Positions 47,651 to 60,347 are shown, numbered from the stretch's first letter. The stretch: DNA of 64,000 nucleotides from Jackrogersella multiformis (GCA_902806575.1 CADCXD010000010.1:2604001-2668000), one strand, 5' to 3'. The notes: generated by a model not told the origin, from the sequence alone. Numbers and translations are program-made.

Positions 47651-50600
47651 ATTATAAAGTTTATTAATATATTATTTATAAAATAATTTAATTATTATCT
47701 TTATTTTTTTATTAAATATATATTTATAAAGTTTTTAAATTTAATATTTTTAACCGGTTAAATTTTTAATTTTACTTTAATTTTTAATAAAATTTATTAT
47801 TTATTTTATTTAATAATTTTTAAATTTTATTAAAATTATTATACGTAAAATTTAATTAAAGTTAAGAAGTTTTTAATTATTAATGCGATAAAATTTAATA
47901 AATAAAATATAAAACGAGTTATATAGTTTTTATTTTTTAAAAAAAGTAAATTTTATTACGGTAAAAAAGATTATTTATTAAATTTTAAAAAAGCTTAAAA
48001 ATTTTTTATTTAACTTTTTAACGAAACGTTTAATTTTAATATTTTTTACGTTTAATATTACGAATTAATTTATTTTTTTATTTATTAACGGCTTCGTTTT
48101 AAATATTTTTAAATATTTTAATATATATATAATTTATTTTCGAGATTACGTAAAATATTTATAAAAAGATTATAAATTATTAAATAACAATTATAATTAA
48201 TATAAAAAGAAACAAATTATATTAATAAAAAAGTAATATTATTATAAATAAATTTTTTTAATTATTTATTTTATAATTAATAAAAGTTTTAAAATAAACT
48301 TTTAAAATTTAATTAAAACGTTTTATTTATTTATCGGTTTACGAATAAAATATAATATTTATATAAAACTTTATATTTATTAATTTAAAATCTTTATTAA
48401 AAATAATATTTAAAAGTATATCGTATAATTTTTAATATTATTTAACGAAAATTTTAATTAAGTTATTAAACTTTTTTTTTATTTTAAATAAAATAAAATA
48501 CGTTATTTTAAAAAATAAATTTATTATTATTATTAATTAAAGTTTATAATATAATTTTATTAATATTTTAAATAACTTCGTATATAATTTTAAATAATAT
48601 TTTTAATATTTAACCATTAAAAGTTTTAAGTAATTAATTTTACATTTTTTTTTTATATATTTAGTAATAAAAGTATTATATTTAATAAAAATAATTTTTT
48701 TCTAAAATTTCGTAAGTATTTAAAAACTTTTTTTTCGATATAAAAAGATAATTTATAAAATAACGTTTTTAAAAAAATTCTTAACTTACGTAATATATTT
48801 TAAATTATTAATAATTACTTTTTTTAATTATTTAATAAAGTTAAAAATTTAATTAAATGGAATAAAATTATAAATTTTTTAATATAATAAAGATAATTAT
48901 TAAAAAAGTAAATAAAGTTTTTTAAAAGTATAAAAGATATTTATTTTATAAAATCGATTTTATAAGTTAATTTTTAACTTTTTTTTTAAGTTAATATTAC
49001 GATAATTTTAAAAAAATATCGGTTTTATTATTTTATTTATTTAATCGATAATTAATAATAAATTAATATAATAAAAGTTTTTATATTTATTAAGTTTAAT
49101 ATCGGTTTAAAATTTTAATTTAATGTTTAATTTTTTTTAAATATTAATATTATTTTTAAAAAAAATTTATTTTTATCGGTGTAAATTTATAAAAATAATA
49201 AGTTATAAGTTTAAGTTTATTTTATTTATTTTTTTAAAAAAGAATAACGTTAATAATATAAATTTATTTCGAAAAGTTAAAGTAAATTATAATAAAAAAT
49301 TAAGTAAAATAAAATTTAAATTTTTTAAAAGATTTATTTATTTTTTTAATTTATTTATTTATGTTAATAATTAACTTTATTATTTTCGAAAACTTTTTTA
49401 TAAATCGTCGATAAAAGTTTATAAGATCAATAAATTATTAAAACTTTTTTAATAATTTAAGCGTTTTTTAATTATTAATATAATTAAAAAAGTTTATTTT
49501 TTAAACTTTTTAAAAGTATTTTTACGGGTTAATTATAAAGTAATATTTTATAAAAAAATTTTATATTTTGTAACGATTTTATCGTATTTTTTATAATATC
49601 CGTATAAATAAAAAGGTTATTTAAATATATTAAGAAACTTAAATCGATAAAGTTTCGAAAAATATTATTTATTATAAATTAAAAGATTATAAAAACATTA
49701 ATTAATTTAAAAGGTATAATTAAATATTTGAAAAAATCGTATTTATATTAAAACGTTATTTTTTATTTATTTTTAATAAAGTAAAATCTTAACTTAAGAT
49801 CGATTTTAATAAACCATTTTATAATTTTAAAATAAGCTTATAATTTAAATATTAAAAGTATAAAATACCGGATAAAAATAATATTATTATTTAAACTTTT
49901 ATAATTTATTACGAATTAAAAAAAGTTTTAAAAATTTAATTTATTTATAAATATTATAAATATTATATAAAATAAAGTTAACTTTTTAATACGTTCGTTA
50001 TTAAATATCTCGTTTAATTATAATTTTAACGTATTAAATTCTTTTTTATTTATAATATAAAAAGGTTTTTAAAAAGGCGTTTTTTTAAAAGAAAATCGAT
50101 AACGTAATCTTATAATTAATAATTTAAACAACGTTATTTTATTTTCTTCGTTATAATATATATAAATTTATAAAATTCCTTAAAAACGTTTTTTAATGTT
50201 TTATTTACTTTAATATTTCTTATTATTATTATATTAATTAACTTTCTCGGGTTATATAAAGTTAAATTTATATAATATTTCCGATAATAAAAAAAATTAA
50301 ACTTAATTTTTTAAAAATTTAAGAAAAGATTTACGAATTTATAAATTTTTATTTATTATTATAATATAATAATATTATATTTATTATTTAAGGCGTTTAA
50401 TTTAAAATTAATTTTAAAAAAATAATCTTTTTAATAACGAAAAATAAGGAAATCGGTATAATAACGTTTTATAAAAAGGATTTAAGTTAAGTTAAAAGTT
50501 AATACGAGTTATATATATTATTTTTTAATAATCGATAACTTTTATTTCTTTATCTTAAAAAAAATATTATTAAAATTAAGCTTTTTAAGTTTAATAATGT

Positions 50601-52498
50601 TTACATTTAATATTTTTTTATTATATATTAATATTATATTAATAATAAGTTTATATTTTAAATTTAATTTTAAATAAAGTTTTTTTATAGTTTTTATTTT
50701 ATTTTTAATTAACCTTTTAATTATAAGATTTGATAAAATATAACGTTAAGATTATTTAAAAATCCGAGTTAACATTTTCGATTTTTATAATTTAAAAATA
50801 AAATAATTCTTATAAAATTATATTTATTTATACCTTTTTTTATAATAAAAATATAAGTTAAATATTATTATTTTAAGGTTATTTTATGAAATTTTATTTA
50901 TTTAAATTTAATAATAAATCTTTATTATTAACGTTTTTTTTAACGAAATAAAAAAAAGTTTAATAATTATTACGTTTATAACGTTAATATGATTTTTTAT
51001 CTTTTTTTAGTTAATTTATATTTATTTAATTAATTTTTTTTAAAATATTTTTATTATTAAATTAAACCTTATCTTTTTAATTTAATCTTAATTTATTTTT
51101 ATTTTTAAGTTTATCGTTATTTTTTAAAGATTAATTTTAACTTAAATTAAAACGATTTTTTTTTCTACGGTTAATTTAATTTAATTTCGAGGGTTTTTAA
51201 GTTAAAACGAGCCTTTTTTTCTTAAAATACTAAGGTTAATTAATATATTTTTTTTATTTAATTTCTTTTTTAAATAATAATAAGGAATTTTTTATTCGTA
51301 TTTAAAAATCCTTTTTATTTAAAATAAATTAATTTAATAATTTCGTTAAAAAAGGTTTTAACGATATAATTTTAAAACGTCGTTTTAAATTATTAAATTA
51401 TTTTATTAAGGTTTAATAATTCGGTAAAATATTAAGTAATATTTTTTTAATATTTAAGTTTATTTATTTTTTTCGAGTTATAATATTTTTTTAAAAAGTT
51501 TATAAAACGTTTTTAAAAGGTAATAACGTATATTATTTAAATGTTAAAAACTTTTAATTGTATAATTTAACTTTTACGTTATTAATATTATAATTATATT
51601 TTTTAGATAATAACGATTTAACTTAATTAATACGATAAAAAATTTTAAGAAATCTTTTTATATATATTTTTAAAATATATCGAATCTTTTTAATTAAAAA
51701 AACTTAATTTAATTAACGTTTTTAATATAATACGTTTTTTAATGTTTTTTTAAAATAAAGTTAATATTAATTAATTTATTAAATGTTAATTAAATATTAA
51801 ATTTATTAAAAACAACTTAAATATAAACTTTTAAATTATTAAATTAACGGTAAGTTTTTACGTTAATATACGCGAGGTTTACGTATTTTTTTATAAAAAA
51901 ATTATTAATTTAAAATTCTTTAATATAAACTTAATTTATTATTTTTTATTAAAAATCCTTTTACTTTTTAATATTTTAATAAAAGGTTTAAAAGATTTAT
52001 TAATAATAATTAATTATTTTCTTAAGCTTATTAAAAAGTTTTTATCGGGCTTAATTATTTTATAATTTTAAAAGTTATAAAAAATTATAATATTATCGTT
52101 ATTAAGTTAAAGTAATTTAAAAATGAAAAAAAGGTTTTAAAGCGATATATGTTTTATTTTAAATATTTTAATAAGAAATTACGTATTAAAACCTCGTTTA
52201 ATTTTAATAAATCTTTATAAATAACGAACTTTTTAAGCTTATTTTTAATTTTAAAGTTTCGTAAAAGAAATATTATTAAAAATTTAAAAGATTATTTATT
52301 ATTTAACGAGGAAAGTAATTTAAGGTTTTATAAATTAATAAGTAATATTAATATAATATATTTTAATAAAAAACTTTTTTAAGTAAGTTAATTATTTATA
52401 AATAATTAAAATAAGGTAATTTTTAAAAAAATATTAATTTTTTTTCGAAAAACATATGTTTTTTAAAAAATAAAATCTTTTTAAAAAAAAAATTTATT

Positions 52499-52810
52499 TA
52501 TAATAAAAGCAATAAAACTTAAAACTATAATTTAATTTTAAATAATAATTTTTTATAATTTTAAACTTTTTACTTTTTATTTCTTTTTATAAAATAAAGC
52601 GTAATAACTTATATATATATAATTTAAATATTTTTTAAGCGTTATTAACGCCCTTTTAATCCTATTAATTTAATCTTACATATATTAACTTAATCTTTTA
52701 ATTAACCTTATTTAATAGCTTTATTTCATAAGTTTCAATACATCTTATATTCACCAACTTACATACATATATTGATCATACTCTGCTTCGTGAAGCCTAT
52801 CCGTATGACA
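52499..52810 (-). repeat. 5' LTR of chromovirus copy 2
   Basis: 312 bp, ending CGTATGACA at the P450 junction. The inner ~180 bp are AT-saturated. The outer ~70 bp (from about 52740) keep G and C, so the original outer sequence can be read here while the left LTR preserves the other end. Confidence 0.88.
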
Positions 52811-53771
52811 GACGCGTATGGCTTAGGACAAGAACGCACACCACAACCTTTACTCGATGGTAGCTGATGATATCGGCAAGGGTCAGCAAGGTCTCTACCC
52901 CGACGAGCTATGGCCAGAGGCAGTTCTCTTCATTATAGCAGGTACGTAGACTGATTAGGATCCCATTACTATCGCCCTCATTATCCTTTTGGCCCACGAG
53001 CCATGTGCTAGTGCCTGCCAGGACATGCGCATCGCTGACTTCAGGAACACTGCTGCAGGTGGCACCACGACTGCAACGACTATGAGTGCCTTTTTCTTCT
53101 ACCTCTCGCGGAATCCCGAGTGCTACACCAAACTTGCAACCGAAATTCGGTCCGCCTTTAGGTCATCCAGTGAGATTCATTCAGGCCCCCAACTTAACAG
53201 CTGCAAGTATCCCCGAGCATGCATTGACGAGACACTACGCATGTCGCCCCCTTCACTCACGACTCTGTGGCGTGAGCAGGATGCCGGCGACGATAGTGGT
53301 GAGCCCTTCGTTGTCGACGGCCACGTGATCCCGCGCGGCGTCCAGGTCGGCGTCAGCCTGTACTCGATAATGCACAACGAAGAGTATTTCCCAGACTCGT
53401 TTACCTTCAAGCCGGAGCGCTGGTTTGACCCGCCCGAAGGCGACGACACGGAAGGGGAGAAAGCGGCCCGCGCCACCATGCGCAAAGCCTTTACCCCGTT
53501 CATCCTTGGCGATCGAGCCTGTGCCGGTAGGTCTATGGCGTATGTTGAGGCGAGCCTAACACTCGCTCGCAGCTTGTGGCTCTTTGATTTTGAAGTTGCG
53601 CCTGGGATAGCCGGAGAAGTTGGGGCTGGCAAGCCCGGGTGGACTGACGGGAGAGATCGGCCAGGTGAATTTCAACTAGATGATATTTTTGTCGCAGGGC
53701 ATAAGGGGCCGAATGTGGTGTTCCGAAAGAGAGGTGATTTCTGGAAAGAACTTGTGGCGAGGAGTTTATGA

Positions 53772-54810
53772 GATGTTAGTTTAATTGCTTACTATGCTGT
53801 CAAGAATGTCTCCTGCTTAGGTAATTTTGACAGTGAATACCGATTGCAGTTTATCTGTCTGGTCCGCATAAGGGGGCTGCAAGTTGTATTTCGGAAACAG
53901 TATTATATCATAGGTCGGCAAGGCAACACGATTATCTCATAAGTTCTATCGAATAATAGAATCCCACAAGGCAATGTTAAAGTTAAGCCCGGACGCCAAC
54001 CAGTAGGTTATATATCTCCATCCTCACCGGTACTTTGATCATCATCGTACAGGAAGCATATTCCCCAAGATTCTTGTGTGTGCTACGTTTTAATGTCGAC
54101 TAATCTAGTTTAAATACGTGGGTCTGAATCACCTCGCCGTTGACCGGCGGGTGATCAGTTTGAAATAGGAACCTGATACGGTTGGTCTGTGAAGCCAATG
54201 ATAACAAATTGGTCAGTTCGAGTCAACTTAATTCAGGTAAGATCAAATTTCAAACTGACTTGTTAGAAGCGCTGAGTGTAGTTCCTCTCCAGGGTGTAAC
54301 AATTACACACGATCCCCCAGTATGATCATACGGTGTTCATGTCAAGTGGCCTTCTACCTACTTTGAATCATAGTCAACAATTGTCAACTGCCTTCTGATA
54401 TAGGAGCTAGTGACTCGGATCCTATTTGATAGTGCAAAAATACAGGATGTCAACAACTTCAATGTTCAAATTTCAGGTAAGGAGTCGATGACATGTCTTG
54501 CTTCGTTAGAGGGAGCGGCACATCATGTTGGACAACCAAAGATTCTCTAACAATATCCTAGGGACAACGGGGTTTCCTATGAGATCCTCTACCTAGACAT
54601 GAGCATAGATGGGATTCTCATTCTAGAGTAATGACACAACACCTATATGGACACTGATTCAACTTCGAGCCCTATCTAGAATCGCCTTGATCGACCTGTT
54701 CCTATACGTTCAACTTCGTCCAATATTCAGATTTGCTTATTGAACGCATACTCTTCCTTACGACTACAATAGTCTTACTTAATTTGTCTCTATCACGGTA
54801 TTATCTCAGA
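53772..54810. other. Intergenic, no gene seen
   Basis: Between the P450 end and a small ORF. Composition is ordinary intergenic, with no palindrome cluster or supported frame. Confidence 0.55.
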
Positions 54811-55218
54811 ATGGACGTCGCGAACCTCATGGAAGGTCTTACTGAATACCCACCTCACTCATACCCCTCCACTACCAAAGGATGCTGGGACCTTGGTGCT
54901 ACCTTTTACAGGGAGTGGTTTCGTCACCGCAATGATATCCATCAATGGAGGCATGAATATGACATACTTTCTCGTCGCGCACGGGGTGCTCTGTGGGAAA
55001 TGGATCGGGAGCCACCATGTACCCGGCGATACGAAATGCAATGGCAGATGTACCTTAACTTCATGGAGAGAGCTAGACTTGTCAAAGCGTTGATAGATCG
55101 GCACGAATACCTGGAAAATAGCATGAGGGGTCTTGAAAACCATATGCTAGGCAATGGTATGATGGTCGGCAACGAGATTCCAGACTTCTCGCGTAACCTT
55201 CCGGCAAATACCTATTAA
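54811..55218 (+). CDS. Small orphan protein, unknown function
   Basis: A single-exon ORF of 135 residues from the ATG at 54811; the frame is open from 54733 but has no earlier ATG. The product is soluble, Arg/Met/Tyr-rich and strongly helical. Charged helices carry REWFRHRNDIHQWRHEYD and FMERARLVKALIDRHEYLE, and it ends in a short polar tail. Coding-like composition and a sharp contrast with the flanks support a real gene. I recognise no family, and no signal peptide is present from the ATG used. It lies among degraded cluster genes and could be lineage-restricted. Confidence 0.5.
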   Translation: MDVANLMEGLTEYPPHSYPSTTKGCWDLGATFYREWFRHRNDIHQWRHEYDILSRRARGALWEMDREPPCTRRYEMQWQMYLNFMERARLVKALIDRHEYLENSMRGLENHMLGNGMMVGNEIPDFSRNLPANTY

Positions 55219-56554
55219 GCATTGTACGAGATCTGTGGCCGGTATTGCTACCTGACGCAAACGAGTATTATCAATCTGTGAAAACATCTTTATCAATAAA
55301 ATGATCCAAAGTCACAACTGATACATTTACCTAGTTCCCTTTCCGATACTGTATTGCGATATTACCTATCGTTCCTACTTGTATATGTGTATTATTTGCG
55401 GAATAATATAGCCTAGGATCTAACCTAGAAGCCTGTCTCTATTATATAAGCACATTCTCGATCTTCACACGACTTTATTGTACAACATTCTATCAAGATT
55501 CGAGTTTGGTACGGATTTTCACCTAAGGGCGAAAGAAGATACAAAAGGGAAACACACATACTGGATTTTAATGGTATATGTACTATTTTCTCTTTTTAAC
55601 TGGCTCTATAGGAACACCTTGAGTCAAGCAATGATCTCTTAAGGCTAGGCTTATCGAGTAGACGGCCACGATACCGACTCCGTGGACTCAGCGACGAGTT
55701 ATTTATAGGACATTTGCTACCGATACTATTCATACGTTTAGCATACCATCAAGGCCCAACCTTTCGGTAGTGGATCTCTGCATCGGCTACGGCGTTCCGG
55801 CCCGGCCACTCTAGCGGACACCGTGGAGCACGGCCTAAACAGCTTTGGGAACTAGCTTGCTGGCCGGTACCCACAGAAGTATAGGACGCCCGGGGTCGCA
55901 GCACCTATTGATATTCGTATACAAGCTATAGTCTAGAAACATGTGAGGATATTAGGGCTTAGACGGACATAAATGGCGGTGGTTTTATGAGAGCTTTCTG
56001 CTGGTTTTGAGAGAAGTAAGGGGCAAGTAATAATATTCTTCTTCAATATCCGTACACATGCATGATATCCAGAAAGACACATGTGACCTTTCATTGTTGC
56101 AGGTAGTTATAATTTTCCATTTTGTTTCGAATATCAACGTTCATTAACATGAATAATAAACATCCTACGTGACAATTAACCTAGGGTTCTAGGTTATGAC
56201 ATGATTATGAGCTACGTAATATTACCTCTCACCCGGTGAGACAGCTAAACATTAAGGGATTCCCATATTTGACATCTACATACCTAGGCAGTTAAGGAAC
56301 TAGGCATTAATTCAACATTTCCTAGGAGAACCTAGATTGGTCCACGTGTAGGTTAGGCTACAACTCTTGCATACCTTAGGTAGGTCCAAAGAAATCTATT
56401 GTATTATATATTTAGGGGTTCGTAAGTTCTTATGAGCGTAAGTTGTAGCTTTATGATGTGAGAGTATGTTAATTCCTCATTATCACTACGCCATAATCAT
56501 ATTCAACGAACCACAGTCGTACCAACTTTGTTGTCCTTTAATCCCATTATAGCC
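55219..56554. other. Intergenic, no gene seen
   Basis: AT-leaning DNA with CCTAGG words near 55413, 56180, 56283 and 56322. No supported frame or RNA gene. Confidence 0.55.
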
Positions 56555-57536
56555 ATGTATTGGTGGATCTCCTTTATCGGCCAAATATTGAAGCAATTCG
56601 TAACGGCATTCTTCGCCCACTCACAAATAATAGCCATAATATGTCTAATCTTCAATATCTTCCTAAACATCCTCGACTTATTTACTCCTTCGGCCTCTCT
56701 CGCTTCCTAGACCAATAACAAAGCTCACGATAAACGCGCACCTGTCACACCTGTTCCACTGATACTTGATGAGAACTGCCATCGGGATATTGACGATATG
56801 GCAGGAGCCCTGAGTAGGCATCGGACAGGAACTTATAACGGATATTGGATACGGCGCGTCGCAGAAATCAGGAAAGAATGTGAAGGCGACGCAACCACCT
56901 ACAAAGCCTTCCTTCGGCTCAACAATGGGACCGAGCTTTATCGGTACAATGATCAAGATTTTATTCTATTCTTCAATGCTCGAAGGTCTCGTGATAGAGA
57001 GTGTGTTCCAACATCCTTTTTCTCAAGACCATAATCGACCAACCGCCCTTAATGGCATTCGCAAAGAGCTGAATGAGAATGAAACCTCATATTCACTCGT
57101 AATACCACTACTGCAGATAGAGCAGTCGAGGACGATATTTCTAATCGACCCGCAAGCCTGTCGACAAACAGCACAGCTGTGGCGGCTTTTAGAAAGCCGA
57201 GGCATCTCCGATTCTGTAAAACGCGAGTCTGTCCTACATTCTACTTGCCATTTTGGAAGTGTTTCTCCTCTGGATTCAAGGATCTACTGGAAGACCTGGA
57301 TCGTGCTGGAGGGCGGCTTATCGGACACATTAGAGCCTCGACTATACCCAAGTTTCACGGACTTCTTAGACGAAGTAGCAACGGCGTGTGAGCTATGTGA
57401 AAACATTAGGTTGCTGCCTAGATCTCATGCAGTTCCGGAAGCTCGAGTAGCTTCCACTGAGATTAGCACTCCCCATTTTGTCAGGTTTCATGTATGCTGG
57501 GAAATTCTACCAGACACGCAGCATATTATTTCGTGA
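56555..57536 (+). pseudogene. Broken gene with an N-terminal membrane segment, unrecognised
   Basis: From the ATG at 56555 a frame encodes two hydrophobic stretches (YWWISFIGQILKQFVTAFF and IIAIICLIFNIFLNILDLF), then hits a TAG at 56708-56710. The same frame reopens at once and runs to 57034, with coding-like text such as HRTGTYNGYWIRRVAEIR. A +1 change near 57000 then continues in another frame to 57536, with text like FLIDPQACRQTAQLWRLLES and FTDFLDEVATACELCENI. No intron with good sites removes either defect, so one nonsense and one frameshift change are the simplest reading. A restored product would have roughly 320 residues. I cannot name the family. Confidence 0.5.
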
Positions 57537-57709
57537 TTGAAATGGCACTTTGTCGTTGACTTGACACCGCAGCTAGGAGACAATGAATGTACATAAATTT
57601 TATATTGTAATAGAGCATTAGAGCATGAGAAATCAATGATTAGGTTTTCGTCATAATGGTAAATCATTCTTAACACCACGGGGTATTAACGGCTAGCCAT
57701 ATATATTAT

Positions 57710-58381
57710 TTCTGCCAAACCGTTAAACCATATAAACATCACTACATAAATATATAGTATATATTATATTTTATAATAGCCTTTTATAAATATAAAAAGT
57801 ATAACGTTATAAAACGTTATATTTATATTTTTATAAAAAGATTATAATAATTTATTTAAAAAAGTATTACATAAATTTTTTTTCGTTATTATTAATTAAT
57901 TTTAATTTAAATATAAATAACTTTTATAATATAATATAAGTTAAAATATAACTTATATAAATAAATAACTTTAAAAAAATTAAATTTAATAATATATATT
58001 ATATTAAATATATTTTATATTTAAATATATTATAAAAATAATAAATAATATTTTATTTAAAACGATTAATATTAAAAAATAAATTAATAAAATTTATAAT
58101 ATATTATATAATACGTATAATATAAAATTTAATAATTTAATTATTATTAAATTATTATTAAATTATTATTAAAATTAAAATAAGTTAAAAATAAATAAAC
58201 TTATTTTTTTTACACCTTATATAACTTAAAATATTTATAAGAAAGCATATAATATAAAGCGCTGTAATTATAGCGATATAAAGCGTTATACTCCTTATAT
58301 TTATAAGGGGTTATTATAAAAGATTATACATATTATACATTTATACAGTAATGTTTACATGATTTGGCGGTTTGGCGGAAA
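57710..58381. mobile_element. 672-bp inverted-repeat element with TA target duplication, RIP-affected
   Basis: The ends TTTCTGCCAAACCG (left) and CGGTTTGGCGGAAA (right) are inverted repeats. Identity continues inward for about 98 bp (57710-57807 against 58284-58381), broken mainly by transitions. TA flanks both ends (57708-57709, 58382-58383). The interior is A/T-saturated, includes a run of ATTATTAAATTATTATTAAA repeats near 58138-58172, and holds no ORF. Long terminal inverted repeats with TA duplication and no coding capacity fit a non-autonomous Tc1/mariner-type element (MITE). It matches neither LTR of the chromovirus. Confidence 0.82.
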
Positions 58382-60347
58382 TAACGCTACGGCCAGCTCT
58401 AGTATCATTGACCAAAATAATGCATGCCATCATTCCACACCCGGTACAGAGAAACAGGGATTTTCAGGTTTTACAGGGGAAGAAATATGCATAAAATTCC
58501 TCGTTTCTGACCGCCTCTCAATTAAGTAGTTCGATACTATTGTAACAGCCGTTCAAGTATGGCGTCAAGATCATGAATGAAGACGCAACAAATGTTAACA
58601 TTTTAATGGGGGAAAATATCAAGGGTAGAATATACATTGAAACATTAAACCATAAGATACTGAAGAGTGAAAAGGGGTGGATTGATTTAAGGGGTATAAA
58701 TAGGGGCTAGGAACTCTACTACAACGATATCTAAACTATTTACCTAGGTAACTATCGTTATAGCAATATCATCTTTTAATTGAATAGCGGCTGTTAACTT
58801 ATTAAGCGAATAAAAAAAACTCCAAAATTTTCAAGTCACGATGCGACGATGCTCATTTTAGTCCATGCACAGACACTAGTTTTCCTCTTACCAGTCTGCC
58901 AGTCTGCCAGTCAGCTGGTCACACATTACTATGACCACTCTAGCAACGTAGTCTTCATAGTTCTCACAATTATTTACCTCGCTCCTCCTATTGCCAGTCG
59001 AATTTTAATAATAGTACGCAAGTGGCGGATGGACAAGTGTGATCTAATTGAAAATCTCGATTAACCGGGAGACAACAATCCCGGTCCACTTTTTTACCAG
59101 ATTTCGCATTCAATTTTGACAAGATGGAAAGGATTCTGCATAGCCAGATTTTTAAGAACCTCAAAATCAATACCTGCGAGGCTTAGCTGACCGGAGATAC
59201 TCATAACAGTTCTCTCGACAGCGCCACTCGGACACACCTAAAGGACATTAAAGTCAACATTGGCTGGACATGCTCAACACGGCAAATCGTATAGAAGCAT
59301 ATGGCGAGATTTGGCCTCCCATTGATCTCAGCTGTTATCAGCGAATCAACATGGCCAGGCTTCAGATCTATTGGCCCGCGGATTACAGCGGCTCTTCGAT
59401 CCAGACTTCGTACCTGCAGTGACATACACCGGTACGGTTAGCAGGGTCTGGCTGATCTAGTCCTAGACGGCATGACGTTTCCGAGCTCTACCAATCCCGG
59501 ACAAAGATTTGAATATTTTCCCACTCAGCTTGTCCGGAAGGGGAAACGAGACTAGATTGCATCACCAGGAGACCATTTTGCATAACCCCTGTCTAGCGGC
59601 GAGGGAGCAAACTATGGGGTAATCGTTATGTACAGAAAACTCCTCTGCAGGTCTCATGATACCCAAACCCAAGCCCCGATTTCGTAACCGCATCGACTCT
59701 GTCGCCTCTGGGGGCTTCTCTTAGCTAATTCCTTGCTAATGGTATCCATCACGCGGTTACCCCAGATTCCACCAAGTTGCCGTTAACTGCTAGGCGCCTT
59801 ACGACATCGACGCTAAGACGATGAATTTTCAGTCCAAAATACCGAATCTATTTTTTATTTTCTGGGCTGAGAGTGGATTTTCTCCTGGTCATGCTGTCAT
59901 CTCCATGCGACAAGTTGCGCCGGCATGCTCGCCTAACCTCTCAAGACTACGATTGTGTCCACCGCATGTCTTTTACCACATCCTTGGGGCCACGAAAATT
60001 TTTCCTATTGGGGACATTCTTTGCTGTAGAATGGGGCGCGTAGTTTAGGTACGTATCGTGGCCAGCTTTGTTCCTAAATCCTGCCCGAGTGCCACGTGCG
60101 ACGAACTTAGAACTTTCTCGAGGCCGCGGTGTAACTATGACAAAGGGGTTGGCTCCCCTGGTCATCTCAATAGAATACGTATAGGTATATTAACCTGTGC
60201 CCCCCATTCCTATTGACTATTCTAAGATCACTATTCCACTGGAACTCTTAATCATCATCAACCATCTAATGAAGATATAACCCCTTGCACCACTATACAC
60301 CCAAGACATATCAACCTCACCCACTGAACAGGCTACCTACCACAAAC
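58382..60347. other. 2 kb intergenic, no gene supported
   Basis: A 71-codon frame at 58849-59064 has two hydrophobic stretches but no start context or family resemblance. Weak frames at 59201-59425 and 59821-60048 are similar. Parts of 59070-59800 have rather even composition and might be old coding debris, but nothing can be named. The last ~150 bp are the leader of the DUF3602 gene, with short CCATC/CACCC-type tracts. Confidence 0.45.

Larger units (their letters stand above)
47345..52810 (-). mobile_element. RIP-degraded Ty3/gypsy chromovirus (copy 2), inserted in the P450
   Basis: A full-length element of 5466 bp lies between two LTRs, flanked by the direct repeat GACGC (47340-47344 and 52811-52815). 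It is the same family as copy 1 in opposite orientation: for example 47875-47945 reads, reverse-complemented, almost as 3428-3495. The sense strand is -. The RT catalytic box again reads YLNN (49627-49604), and the integrase and chromodomain ends lie toward the left LTR. The interior is almost pure A/T with stops everywhere; no protein can be made. The left (3') LTR appears to lack about 20-25 bp including the polypurine tract, relative to copy 1. It splits the P450 exon without deleting host sequence. Confidence 0.93.
46453..53771 (+). pseudogene. Cytochrome P450 split by a retrotransposon
   Basis: An E-class fungal P450 (ER membrane, heme monooxygenase) of about 531 residues is interrupted by a 5.5 kb element. 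Coding segments are 46453-46666, 46735-46794, 46862-47344, then 52816-52941 and 53059-53771; phases agree across all introns and across the insertion. An N-terminal membrane anchor is followed by FHPLRDYPGPLLARLT, the C-helix region with R-R-K-R, and GQALTERSMRAFEP. After the insertion come ELWPEAVLFIIAG and the I-helix GGTTTATT, split by a 117-nt intron. ETLR (ExxR) and FKPERWFDP follow, and the heme loop is FILGDRACAGR with its Cys ligand. Outside the insertion the only lesion is a TAG at 52824-52826, where C-to-T in CAG is a likely cause. It probably tailored the product of the neighbouring PKS before disruption. Confidence 0.93.

Noticed and set aside
52816..52864. Alternative 49-nt intron that would remove the TAG in the P450
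   Set aside because: GTATGG..GGTAG could be spliced in phase, but the removed text (DKNAHHNLYSMVAD-like) fits the P450 sequence expected there, so it is more likely exon with a nonsense change.
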